A stretch of 64,000 nucleotides of DNA from assembly GCF_014656295.1 (NCBI RefSeq), contig NZ_BNCD01000013.1, positions 1 to 64,000 on the forward strand, given 5' to 3'. The notes beneath the pieces were generated by a model that ran no database searches, was not told where the DNA came from, and saw only the letters and a program-made list of their open reading frames with translations. Positions within the stretch are counted from its first letter, which is position 1. Each line of letters begins with the position of its first letter. The position numbers and the translations under genes are program-made. Shown in pieces: positions 8,205-19,000 of this stretch. Source of the DNA: Streptomyces sulfonofaciens (GTDB lineage Bacteria > Actinomycetota > Actinomycetes > Streptomycetales > Streptomycetaceae).

Positions 8205-9711
8205 GGCAGGGAGGGTAACGGCACGGGTGAGCCCCCGTCAGCCCGCTCGACCTCACCGGCGGACCACGGCAGCCCCCGTCCGAGACGGCGACGACCTGCG
8301 CGTTCACCCCGTACCGCGGTGTGCTCTCCGTTCTGTGGTTCGGGCTCGTGCTTGTGCTTGTACGCGCGGTGCGACCCCTGTGCCGCGATGCGTCCGGTGG
8401 AGGTCACGGTCCCGTCGCCGGTGCCCCGGCAGGCAACGTCCGCCCCGTCGCCCGGCACGCACTCCCGCCGCACCGGCCGAAAACCCGGGTGCGCAAAGGG
8501 GCCGAGGCGGCGGTCTCGGCGGCCTCCTCGACGTGGCCGGGGGCGTGGTGGACGGCCCGGGGCATCCGGTCGTCCCCGATCAAGGAGCGGATCAGCGACC
8601 GCTGCATCCGCGGCCGTCCCGGAGAACTGCTCGGATCGGGCCCCTTTCCGCGTCGCGAGGGAGGCGCTGGGCGGTATCGATCGCACCGCGAATGCCGCAG
8701 GAGAACGGATCGCACCGAGCAATAGCGCACTGGGCAATGGCTGGGAAAGGCGCGGGCCGAATGCGTCAATGCCGACTGCATCGCTACCGGGTGCCCCCTG
8801 TCGGATGTACCGATACCGCATGCCTCGATACCGCATGCCTCGATACCGCATGCCTCGATACCGCATGCCTCGATACCGCGGGTATCGCTACCGCAGGATT
8901 CGATACGGACTCCGCCGATACAGGATGGGCACCACCGGCCGGCGACACCCCCCGGTCAATCCCGCCGAGGGGACCTGGTCGCAGGTGTGCTCGCCGCTCG
9001 CGAATGCTACCGCACATTTCTCCGAAAGAGTACGGAAGGCGGTCTCAGTGCGCTTCGGGGCCGTTATCGACATGAGAGGCCCCGAACTACTACGTAAAAA
9101 GAGGCCGTCCGACTCAACGGTAGCAAATTCCGGCCAGTCTTGTTCCGATCCATTGACGACAACGCCCTCCGCTGGCCAGCGTTGGGGTGCTCGAACGGGG
9201 TGTCAGGCGTCCTGGGTGCCAAGGACGTCCGGGCCCGGCGTTCCGGGCCGGCGGTATGCCGTCATGGGACAGTGCGAAGGAGAACGAGTGACCAGCGAAG
9301 AAGCCCGGTGAGGCCCGCCGGCGCGACCGTCACCGTCCTGCCGCGGGTCCGCCGCCTCAAGGGGAAGGCCGACTCCCGCCTCGGCGGGGCGTGGACATCA
9401 CCGGGACGTGCCGGTACACCGGCTCGGTGAGCCGCGGCCACGCACCTCCCGCGTGTTCGACCCCGGCGGTGTCCCCACCCGCCGAGCCGCCGGCCGCGAC
9501 GGGGAATCCCGGCCGCGGCGGATCGGCTCGCACCAATATCTGCAGGAAAGCCGAAGTGTCTGCAAGGAAACCGAAGTGATGGGCGGCAATCGGACGACTG
9601 CGCCCTCGACCGCACTCCGGTAACGCATCAGTCAGCCTCTTCCACCGCCGGGTCACCGAGGGGCGAAGAGGGCTGACAGGTCTGGCCACTTACTCCCGAC
9701 GGAGGTTCCGC
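8205..9711. other. 1.5-kb stretch without a supported gene
   Basis: Several long open frames exist on both strands here, but all look like by-products of high GC (Arg/Pro/Ala-rich, no recognisable motifs, poor starts). The part from about 9000 to 9140 is markedly more AT-rich than its surroundings. The region holds a 15-bp tandem repeat array (8806-8910, listed separately) and the promoter region of the oxidoreductase operon that starts at 9712. I see no RNA gene. Confidence 0.5.
8806..8910. repeat. 15-bp tandem repeat array
   Basis: Seven consecutive 15-bp units. Three are identical (TGCCTCGATACCGCA at 8821, 8836 and 8851), one differs at its last base (8866), and the flanking units at 8806, 8881 and 8896 are degenerate. 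The array ends in an inverted repeat, CGATACCGCGGGTATCG (8871-8887). Because 15 is a multiple of three, every frame through it stays open and translates as a pentapeptide repeat, which I take as coincidental. Confidence 0.85.
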
Positions 9712-10215
9712 ATGGCAATCGAACTGGTCGTCAACGGCAAGGAAGAACAGGTCACCTCGTCCCCCGACACACCGCTGCTCTACGTGCTGCGCGGAGAGCT
9801 CGGCCTGTCGGGACCGAAATTCGGCTGCGGCCTGGAACAGTGCGGCTCCTGCTCGGTACTGACGGACGACGGCGCGAGGCGAACCTGCGTGAAGCCCGTC
9901 TCGGAGTTCGAGGGGCAGAACATCACGACGGTGGAGGGCCTGCCCGCGCTCTGGGAGAAGGACAAGGACGTACCGCACGCGGACCTCCACCCCATCCAAC
10001 AGGCATGGATCGAGGAGCAGGTCCCGCAGTGCGGCTACTGCCAGAACGGGATGATGATCACGACCGCCAACCTGCTCGCCAACAACCCCAACCCCTCGGT
10101 GAGCGAGATCATGACGGCGTTCAGCACCTCGGGTCCTTCGGCCCACCTGTGCCGGTGCGGCACCTACGACCAGATCATCAAAGCGGTGCAGCGGGCCGCC
10201 GAGCTGATGGCCTGA
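9712..10215 (+). CDS. iorA: Isoquinoline 1-oxidoreductase-type (2Fe-2S) subunit
   Basis: A 167-residue iron-sulfur subunit of the xanthine oxidase family. The N-terminal plant-type [2Fe-2S] cluster motif is visible in KFGCGLEQCGSCSVL with the fourth Cys in RRTCVKP. The C-terminal helical [2Fe-2S] domain has QCGYCQNGM and HLCRCGTYDQI. It passes electrons from the molybdenum subunit encoded 10 bp downstream to an outside acceptor. A strong GGAGG lies upstream of the ATG. The length and motif order match IorA of isoquinoline oxidoreductases and related aldehyde dehydrogenases that lack a FAD subunit. Confidence 0.93.
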   Translation: MAIELVVNGKEEQVTSSPDTPLLYVLRGELGLSGPKFGCGLEQCGSCSVLTDDGARRTCVKPVSEFEGQNITTVEGLPALWEKDKDVPHADLHPIQQAWIEEQVPQCGYCQNGMMITTANLLANNPNPSVSEIMTAFSTSGPSAHLCRCGTYDQIIKAVQRAAELMA

Positions 10216-10225
10216 GGAGTCGAAG

Positions 10226-12490
10226 ATGAGCATCGACAAGGAATCCGGGACGCTCAGCCGGCGCGGCCTCCTCAAGGCAGGCGGCGCCCTGGTCGTGATG
10301 TCGGCCGCGGTGCCGATGGCCCTGCGGACCTCGGTGGCGGAAGCGGCGGCGGCGGGCGTGCCCTTTCCCACCCCCGACCTGACCGACCTCGCCACCTGGC
10401 TGACGGTGCACGCCGACGGCACCATCACCTGGCGCACCGGGCACGTCGAGCTGGGCCAGGGCAACCGGACCGCCCTCGCGCAGATGGTGGCCGAGGAGCT
10501 CGACGCCGCGTTCGAGAGCGTCACCGTGGTGATGGGCAACACCGACGTCACCCCGGACCAGGGCGTCACGGCCGGCAGCACCACGATCGCCCGAGCGGGT
10601 ACCCAAGCCCGGCTCATCGCCGCCGAGGCCAGGGCGACGCTGCTCGCCCTCGCCGCCAAGCGGCTGCACGTCCCGGTGGACGAGCTCACGGTCGAGAACG
10701 GTGTGGTCAGCCACGGGTCCAAGAAGGTCAGTTACGGCCGGCTGGTCCACGGCAGGGCGCTCACCGCGGTGACGCCGATCGTGATCGACGACAAGGGCAC
10801 GCACGTCGGGGCCACGCCCAAGCCGGTCACCGAGTACACCCTGGTCGGCCGGTCCGTCCCCCGGGTCGACATCGTGGACAAGGTCCGCCAGAAGACCATG
10901 TTCGTCCACGACGTCAGGGTCCCGCACATGCTCCACGCCAGGGTCGTCCACCCCAAGGGGATCGGCTCCACCGTGGTCTCCGTGGGCCGGCTCCCCTCCG
11001 GCAGCAAGGCGCAGGTGGTCCAGTTGGGCAATCTGGTCGCGGTGGCCGCGGAGCAGGAGTGGGACGCGGTCAAGGGAGCGGCAGAGCTGCCCGTCACCTG
11101 GTCGGACTGGAACGGCCTGCCCGGGAGCGAGGACTGGCCGGCCGCCATGCGCGCCCTGCCGGCGAAGACCATGACGCACGCCAGCCAGGGCGACTTCGAG
11201 AGCGCCTTCGCCGCCGCCGCCACCACCCTTGAGACCACGTACCAGACCCCGTTCGAGAACCACGGCATGATCGGCCCGAGCTGCGCCGTCGCCGACGTGC
11301 GCCGGGACGGCAGCGTGACCGTCTGGTCGGCCACCCAGTACCCGCAGGGGCTCAGGAAGGGCATCGCGCAGATGCTGGACATCGCCCCCGAGCAGGTCGA
11401 GGTGGTCTGGCTGGACGGATCCGGCAGCTACGGGCGCCTCAGCGCCAACTACGACGACGCGGCCTCGGAGGCGGTGTTCCTCTCCCAGAAGCTGGGCAGG
11501 CCGGTGCGCGTGCAGTGGAGCCGGGAGGACGAGCACATCTGGGAGCCGCACGGCCCCGGCACGCTCCACGACATGGCGGCAGGGCTCGACGAGTCCGGCA
11601 ACGTCACCGCCTGGAAGCACGACGCGTTCATGGCACCCAACAACGACAGCACCATGCTCGGTCCGCTCCTGGTCGGCGCCCAGGCGCCGGGTGGGCGCCG
11701 TCCGGTCGGGAACTGGACCGGTCCCGACCTCTACCAGTTCCCGAACCTGCTGGAACTCGCCCACCAGATGCCCGAGTTCGGCGCCGACACCTCGCCCTAC
11801 GGGTTCGGGCTCCGCACCACCTTCCTGCGCTCACCCGGCCAGTACCAGATCACCTTCGCGCAGGAGGCATTCGTCGACGAGATCGCAGCCAGGACCGGAC
11901 AGGACCCGCTCGCGTTCCGCCTGAAGCACCTCACCGACACACGGGCGATCGCCGTCCTGGAGGCGGCGGCGAAGGCGGCCGGCTGGGAGTCGCGGCCCTC
12001 GCCCAGGAAGGACGCGGGCACCGGCAGCGGCACCGTCACGGGGCAGGGCATCGCGTTCGTCCTGCGCGACGGCACCTACGCCGCCGGGGTGGTCAAGCTG
12101 GAGGTGACCCCCGCAACGGGCAAGGTCCTGCTCACGGAGGTGACCGTGGCACAGGACCAGGGCCAGATCATCAACCCGCGTGCCATCGAGCACCAGATCA
12201 CCAGTTGTGTGATCCAGACCGCGAGCCGGGTCTTCCACGAGGAGGTGAAGTTCGACACCTCCAACGTCACCACCGCCGACTGGAAGAGCTATCCGATGCT
12301 CCGGATGGACGAGACACCGACGATCAAGACGGTCCTCGTCCCCAACCCGGAGATACCGCCGACCGGAGTCGGCGAGCCGGCCGTCAACGTGATGCCGTCC
12401 GCCATCTCCAGCGCCATCTTCGACGCCACCGGCGTGCGGCTCCGCACGATGCCCTTCACCGCGGAGGTGGTCAAGGCGGCCATGGGGTAG
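10226..12490 (+). CDS. iorB: Isoquinoline 1-oxidoreductase-type molybdenum subunit, Tat-exported
   Basis: A 754-residue molybdopterin-cytosine-dinucleotide-binding subunit. It begins with a twin-arginine signal (SRRGLLKAGG followed by a hydrophobic stretch and an Ala-rich cleavage region, residues about 10-42), so the heterodimer is probably exported folded. The usual family blocks follow: HVELGQGNRTALAQMVAEEL, HGMIGPSCAVADV, then near the end PTGVGEPAVNVMP, which includes the catalytic Glu region. One block reads SGSYGRLSANYDDAASE, where relatives usually show a Gly-rich segment with GC/F-GRN; I note the difference without a conclusion. It hydroxylates N-heterocycles or aldehydes in relatives. 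No cofactor-maturation genes (XdhC, MobA-like) are adjacent. Confidence 0.9.
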   Translation: MSIDKESGTLSRRGLLKAGGALVVMSAAVPMALRTSVAEAAAAGVPFPTPDLTDLATWLTVHADGTITWRTGHVELGQGNRTALAQMVAEELDAAFESVTVVMGNTDVTPDQGVTAGSTTIARAGTQARLIAAEARATLLALAAKRLHVPVDELTVENGVVSHGSKKVSYGRLVHGRALTAVTPIVIDDKGTHVGATPKPVTEYTLVGRSVPRVDIVDKVRQKTMFVHDVRVPHMLHARVVHPKGIGSTVVSVGRLPSGSKAQVVQLGNLVAVAAEQEWDAVKGAAELPVTWSDWNGLPGSEDWPAAMRALPAKTMTHASQGDFESAFAAAATTLETTYQTPFENHGMIGPSCAVADVRRDGSVTVWSATQYPQGLRKGIAQMLDIAPEQVEVVWLDGSGSYGRLSANYDDAASEAVFLSQKLGRPVRVQWSREDEHIWEPHGPGTLHDMAAGLDESGNVTAWKHDAFMAPNNDSTMLGPLLVGAQAPGGRRPVGNWTGPDLYQFPNLLELAHQMPEFGADTSPYGFGLRTTFLRSPGQYQITFAQEAFVDEIAARTGQDPLAFRLKHLTDTRAIAVLEAAAKAAGWESRPSPRKDAGTGSGTVTGQGIAFVLRDGTYAAGVVKLEVTPATGKVLLTEVTVAQDQGQIINPRAIEHQITSCVIQTASRVFHEEVKFDTSNVTTADWKSYPMLRMDETPTIKTVLVPNPEIPPTGVGEPAVNVMPSAISSAIFDATGVRLRTMPFTAEVVKAAMG

Positions 12491-12864
12491 TCACCCGGTC
12501 GAGGCAGGCGGGCGCCCCTCACCGGGCGCCTGTCACCACGGCGTCCTGCACACCGCCGCCGCGCCGGGGCGCAGGCCGCCGGCCGTGAACCGCGGCTGCT
12601 GACGGCCGAGGGGTGCCGCGCCGGGCTTGCGCCGGCTGCCGGCGTGCGGCGTCTGCCCGGTCGGGGGCGGTTCGGGCGAGGGCGACGGGTCAGCGGACCG
12701 TCAGGACCTCCTGTCCCGAGCCGCCTCCCGGCCGTGGCGCGGCCGCCGTCGGCCATGGCACCGGCGGGCGGCGACCCGGCGTCGTCCGTGTCGTCCGCGC
12801 CCGCGCCCGCCCGCGCGCTTCCTGCCTCCCGTACGCCCCCGCTTCCGCGGGGACGCGCGCCGCG

Positions 12865-12963
12865 CGCCGGCGCATATCGGCTCCTGCGCCGGCGGGCGAA
12901 ATCGCGAAAGAGTCACCTCATCGCCCCTGTCTTCACTCCAAAGGAGGAATCATGCCCTTCTGA
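12865..12963 (+). promoter_or_regulatory. Structured leader with a three-codon ORF upstream of the Tc toxin
   Basis: A perfect 10-bp hairpin (CGCCGGCGCA at 12865-12874 with TGCGCCGGCG at 12885-12894) is followed by an ideal Shine-Dalgarno AAGGAGG (12940-12946). Five bases later comes ATG CCC TTC TGA (12952-12963), a complete three-codon ORF. The toxin gene starts 86 bases further on, in another frame and with a weaker ribosome site. This could be a leader-peptide control element or the scar of a frameshifted start. Confidence 0.5.
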
Positions 12964-13049
12964 CCGGAACGCCACTCGACAACCCGGCCATTCCTGATGA
13001 CTGTGGTGTCCGGCCTCAGGGCCGACGGGCAGGCGGGAGGCGGATGGTC

Positions 13050-16000
13050 ATGTCCAGAGCTGCCGACGACCGTACGGCGGGGCCCACCGGAGGGCCCGGC
13101 GTCCGACCCGCCCCCTTCACCGCCGCGTCCTCAGGGCCGGGGGCACGTGACGAGGCGGCACCGGGCCGACCCTCGCTCTCCCTGCCCAAAGCCGGTGGCG
13201 CCATCCGCTCGATGGGGGAGAAGTTCGCCACCAGCCCGGTGACGGGCACCGCCACCTACGCCGTACCCGTCGCCGTGACACCGGCTCGCGGCGCCGAGCC
13301 CGCGCTCACCCTCGGCTACGACTCGGGGGCGGGCAACTCGCCCTTCGGCCTCGGCTGGTCGCTCGACGTGCCGTCCATCTCGCGGGGCACCGACAGGGGA
13401 CTGCCGAGGTACCTCGACTCCGACGTCTTCCAGCTCTCGGGCGCGGAGGACCTCGTCCCGGCCGCCGTGCCCGCGCCCCGCCCCGACGGCGCGTACGACG
13501 TCACCGCGTACCGGCCGCGCACCGAGGCCGCCTTCGTCCGGATCGAGCAGTGGCGGCACCGCGACAGCGGCGACGTGCACTGGCGGGTCACCTCGCGGGA
13601 CAACGTCACCAGCCTGTACGGGCGCGACCCCGAGGCCCGGGTCGCCGATCCCGCCGACCCCGCGCGGCGGGTCTTCCGGTGGCTGCTCCAGGAGAGGGCG
13701 GACGACCGCGGCAACATCACCGTGTACGAGTACAAGAGCGAGGACCGTGCCTCGGTCGACACCGCGGCCCCCGAGGAGCGCAACCGCACGCACGTCGCCG
13801 GCCGCCACCTGAAGCGGATCCGGTACGGCAACACCGCACCCGGTGTCGCCGCAGGCTTCTGCTTCGAGGTCGTACTCGACTACGGCGAGCACGACGAGCA
13901 CGCGCCCACCCCGGAAGAGGTGCGGCCGTGGCCGGTGCGCAGGGACCCGTTCTCCACCCGCCGCTGCGGCTTCGACATCCGTACCTACCGGCTCTGCCGC
14001 CGTGTACTGGTGTTCCACCGGATCCCCGAGCTCGGGCCCCGGCCGCAGCTCGTGAGCGCCCTGCTGCTCGGGCACGAGGAGGACCCGGCCGCCACCAAGC
14101 TGGTCTCCCTGACGCACCGCGGCTACGTCCCCGCCGGGCAGGGGTACCGGCACGACGACCTGCCCGCCCTTTCTTTCGGCTACACCGAGCGGGTCGTGTC
14201 CGAGGCGAGCGGGACACTGGCGTCCGACACGGGCACCGTACGGCTCGACGGGGCCCACCAGTGGGTGGACCTCGACGGCGAGGGGATCGCGGGCGTCCTC
14301 GCCGAGCAGGGGGGCGCCTGGTACTACCGGCGCAACCTCGGTGACGGCCGCCTCGCCGCCCCGCGCGCGGTCGATCCGCTGCCCGGCGGCGCGGTCGGAC
14401 GCACGCTGCTCGACCTGGACGGTGACGGGCGGCCCGCGATCGCCGATCTCGGGGGCGCGCACCCCGGCTACCACGAGCGCACGCCGGACCGCGGCTGGAG
14501 CGACTTCACGCCCTTTCACCGCCTGCCGTCGCTGGACTGGCAGGACCCCAACACGCGGTTCGCCGATCTGACCGGGGACGGACTCGCCGACGTCCTCGTC
14601 ACCGCCGACGACGGCCTCACCTGGTACCCGTCCGCCGGCGCCGACGGCTTCGGGGAGAGCGAGTCGGTCACGGCGGAGCGCGACGAGGAGCGCGGCCCGC
14701 GGCTGCTGTTCGCCGACGCCGAGCGGAGCGTCCACCTCGCCGACATGACCGGTGACGGGCTGACCGACCTGGTGCGGATCGGCAACGGCGAGATCGCCTA
14801 CTGGCCGAACCTCGGCCACGGCCGCTTCGGCCCCAAGGTCGCCATGTCGGGCGCCCCCGTGTTCGACCACCCGGACCGCTTCGACCAGGGGCGGATCCGG
14901 CTGGCGGACGTCGACGGCAGCGCACCGACCGATGTCCTCTACCTCGGCCCGGACGGGGTGCGCCTGTGGTTCAACCAGGCGGGCAACTCCTTCAGCCCGC
15001 CGGAACACCTCGACGGCCTACCGCACACCGGCGCCCTCGCGCGGATCTCCGTCGCCGACGTGCTCGGCCGCGGCACGGCCTGCCTCGTCATCGCCGAACC
15101 CCGACCGGACGGCGAGGCGCAGGTCCGGTACGTGGACCTGATGGCCGACGGCAAACCGCACCTGATGGCACGTACGGAGAACGGGGCGGGCGGGGCCACC
15201 ACCATCCGGTACGCCTCCTCCACCAGTTACTACCTGGCCGACGAGGCGGCGGGCGACCCCTGGCTGACCCGGCTGCCGTTCCCCGTCCAGGTGGTCGGCG
15301 AGACCGTGACCCACGACCGCATCGCCGGCACCACCCTGACCGCCGCCTACCGCTACCGGCACGGATACTTCGACGGCGCGGAACGCGAGTTCCGCGGTTT
15401 CGGGTACGTGGAGCAGCGCGACGCCCTCACCGGCGCCGGTGGCGGCCTCCACCAGCCGCCCGCGGTGGTGCGACGCTGGCAGCACACCGGTTGGTACCCG
15501 AGCCGGGACCGCCTGGGCACGCCGTACGCGGAGGAGTACGGCAGCCCCCTGCTGCCCGCCGCCCCCGCGCCCGCCGGGCTCGGCCCCGCCGAGGAGCGCG
15601 AGGCGGCCCGGGCACTGCGCGGGCAGGTGCTGCGCGAGGAGACGTACGCCGAGGACGGCACACCCGAGCAGCAGCGCCCCTACAGCGTCGTCGAGTCGAG
15701 CCCGCGGGTGCGGCTCGTCCAGCCCGGGGGCACGGCCGCGCACGCCGTCGTGTTCGTCCACCCGGGCGAGACGCTGATCGTGCACGGCGAGCGCCAGGCC
15801 GACGACCCGCGCACCGTGCACCACGTCACCCTCGAAGTCGACACGTGGGGCAACGTCCTGCGGACGGCACAGATCGCCTACCCGCGGAAGTCACCTGCCG
15901 ACCCGGAGCAGGACCGGCTGCGGCTCACCCTGGCCGAGCACGTCGTCACCAACGACACGGCCGCACCGGAGCGCTGGCGGATCGGCGTGCCCGTCGAGAG

Positions 16001-19000
16001 CCGCAGGTACGAGATCGGCGGGCTCACCCAGGCGGTCCCCGGTGAACCGCTCGCCGTGGACCGGCTCGTCGCCCACCTCACGGCGGCCGCCCAGCACGAC
16101 GTCCCGTACCATGAGGAGCCGTCCGGCCCCGAACCGCAGCGCCGCCTGATCGAGCACACCCTCACCACGTACACCGGCGACGACCTGTCCGCGGAACTCC
16201 CCCCGGGCGCCGCGGGGTCGCGCGCCCTGCCCTGGCGCACCTACCGACTCGCCTTCGCGCCGGGGCAGGTGGCGGACGTGTACGGCGACCGCGTCACCGG
16301 GGCCGACCTGCGCGAGGCGGGCTACGTCGAGCGGCCCGAGGGACCCGGCTGGTGGGCGCCGTCGGGCCGGCAGGTGGTGTCCCCCGAGGAGTTCTACCTG
16401 CCCGTGCGGTACGTCGACCCGTTCGGCGCCGAGTGGGAGACCGAGTACGACGACCACCACCTGCTGCCGGTCCGGGTGTACGACCCGCTGCGCAACGAGG
16501 CCGAGGCCCGCCCGCACTACCGCGTGGTCAAGCCGTGGCTGCTGACCGATCCCAACGGCAACCGCAAAGGCGTGCGGTTCGACGCGCTCGGCATGATCGT
16601 CGCGACCGCCGTGCTGGGCAAGGAGGGCAGCGCCGACGGCGACGTCCTCGACACCGCCACGGCGGAGGCGTCCGGCGCCGACGACCCGACCACCACGGTG
16701 ACGTACGAGCTGGGGCAGGCGCCCGTGTGGTTCCACACCTCGGCCCGCGAGCGGCACCACGAGCCCGGCTCGCCCCGTCAGGAGACCCGGACGTACCTGG
16801 ACGGCAGCGGCCGCGTCATGCTGACGAAGGTCCGGGCGGAGCCCGCGGAGGGGCAGAGCGCGGAGCGCTGGATCGGCACCGGGCGCACGGTGTACGACAA
16901 CAAGGGCAACCCCGTGCGCCAGTACGAGCCGTACTCCGCGCCGGACAGCGGTTTCGACACCGAGGACGAACTGGTGCGGCGCGGCGTCACCGCCGTGCTG
17001 CGCTACGACCCGCTCGGCCGGCTGGTCCGCACCGACTTCCCGGACGGCACCTGGTCCGGCGTGGTGTTCACCGCCTGGCAGCTCGAGGAGTGGGACCGCA
17101 ACGACACCGTGCGGGACAGCCGCTGGTACGCCGAGCGGGCCGGGCTGCCCGACACCGACCCGCAGGGGCGGGCCGCACGGCAGGCGCTGGAACACGCGGG
17201 CACGTACACCGGGACCCGCTTCGACACGCTCGGCAACCCGCACCTCACCGTCCAGGACAACGGCGCGGGGCGACGGCTCACCACCGAGGTGCGGCGCGAC
17301 GTCCAGGGCCGGGAGCGGGCCGTCGTCGACGCCCGCGGGGTCACCGCCCTCACCCAGGACTTCGACATGCTGGGCCACCCCGCGCACACCGTCAGCCCGG
17401 ACGCGGGCGAGCGGTGGAGCCTGGTCGACGTGGCGGGCAAGCCGGTGCGCGGCTGGGACGGCCGGGGCAGCGCGCTGCGGTGGCGCTACGACGCGCTGCG
17501 GCGCCCCGCCTCGTGCCTCGCCACCGCGCCGGGCGAGCGGACCGAGCGGCTGCGCGTGCGCTACTGCTACGGCGAGGCACTGGCCGACGGCCGGGCCCGC
17601 AACCTGCTCACCCGCCCCTACCTGGTGTTCGACGGAGCCGGGGTGCTGCGCACGGCGGACGTCGACTTCAAGGGCAACGTGCTGGCCACCGAGCGCAGGC
17701 TGCCCGCCGACCCGCAGGGCGAGCCCGACTGGTCCCCGACGGCCGGCGCGGACGACCCCGAGGCGGTTCTGACGCTGGCGGCCCCGCTGCTGGAGACCAC
17801 CGTCCACCGCGACGAGACCGCGTACGACGCCCTCAACCGGCCGACGCTGGCCACCGGTCCGGACGGCAGCCGCACCCGGCCCGCGTACAACGTGGCCGGC
17901 CTCCTGGAGCGGGTCGAGGTGGCCGTGCGGGACTCCGACACATGGACCGGGATCGTGCGCGACATCGACTACAACGAACGCGGCCAGCGCACCCTGGTCG
18001 AGTTCGGCTGCGGGGCGCGCACCGTCCTGGGCTACGAGCGTGACACGTTCCGCCTGGCCACCGCGCGCACCACGGCGGAGGGCGGCGCCGCCTGGCAGTG
18101 GCTGGAGTACGCCTACGACCCCGTGGGCAACGTGGTGGTCCTCGACGACCCGGCCAAGGACACGGTGTTCTTCCGCAACACGGCGGTCGGCGCCCGCCGC
18201 ACGTACACCTACGACCCGGTGTACCGGCTGGTGGCGGCCACCGGGCGCGAACACATCGGGCAGACGGCCCAACCCGGCCCTGAGGACGCGCCGTTCGCGC
18301 CCCTGCCGCACGCCAACGACAGCTCCGCACTGCGCCCGTACACCGAGACGTACGCCTACGACGACGCCGGCAACATCCGCACCGTCACGCACACGGCGAG
18401 CGGCGGCGCCTGGACCCGCCGCCACGAGACCGCGGCGGGCGGCAACCGCCTGCTCGGCAGCAGCCTGCCCGGCGACCCCGAGGGCACCCACAGCGCACGC
18501 TACGCGTACGACGCCAACGGCGCCATCACCGCCATGCCGCACCTGCCCGCGCTCGACTGGGACGTGGAGATGCGGCTCGCCCACGTGGACCTCGCCGGCG
18601 GCGGCGACACCCACTACCAGTACGACGTGAACGGCCGGCGGGTACGGGCGACGACGCGGCGGGCCGGCACCACCGAGACCCGGACGTATCTGGGCCTGAG
18701 CGAGCACTACCGCAAGGCGGTGGCCGGGCGCACCGTCGAGGAGTACGCAACGCTGCACGTCACGGACGGCACGGCGAGGGTGGCACTGGTGGAGACCTGC
18801 ACGGTGCGCGACGGCCGCCCGGTGCCGCAGCCGCAGCCCGTGGTCCGCTACCAGCTCTCCGACCACCTCGGCAGTTCGGCGCTGGAGGTGGACCAGGACG
18901 GGGTGGTGCTGTCCCACGAGGAGTACCACCCCTGGGGGACGACGTCCTTCCACGCGCAGACGGGTGCGGTCGGCCGCAAGAGGTACCGGTTCACGGGAAA

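Noticed and set aside
8201..8866. Minus-strand frame rich in MRYRG repeats
   Set aside because: It arises from the 15-bp array; the rest is Arg/Pro-rich without motifs.
8784..8910. Apparent pentapeptide-repeat protein (DTACL or VSRHA repeats) across the 15-bp array
   Set aside because: A 15-bp DNA repeat makes any frame look like a pentapeptide repeat; the peptides do not fit the A(D/N)LXX consensus and no start with a ribosome site is present.
12490..12540. GGGCGCC-containing inverted repeat after the molybdenum subunit gene
   Set aside because: The pairing is imperfect and short compared with the other hairpins in the window; a terminator here is possible but not supported.
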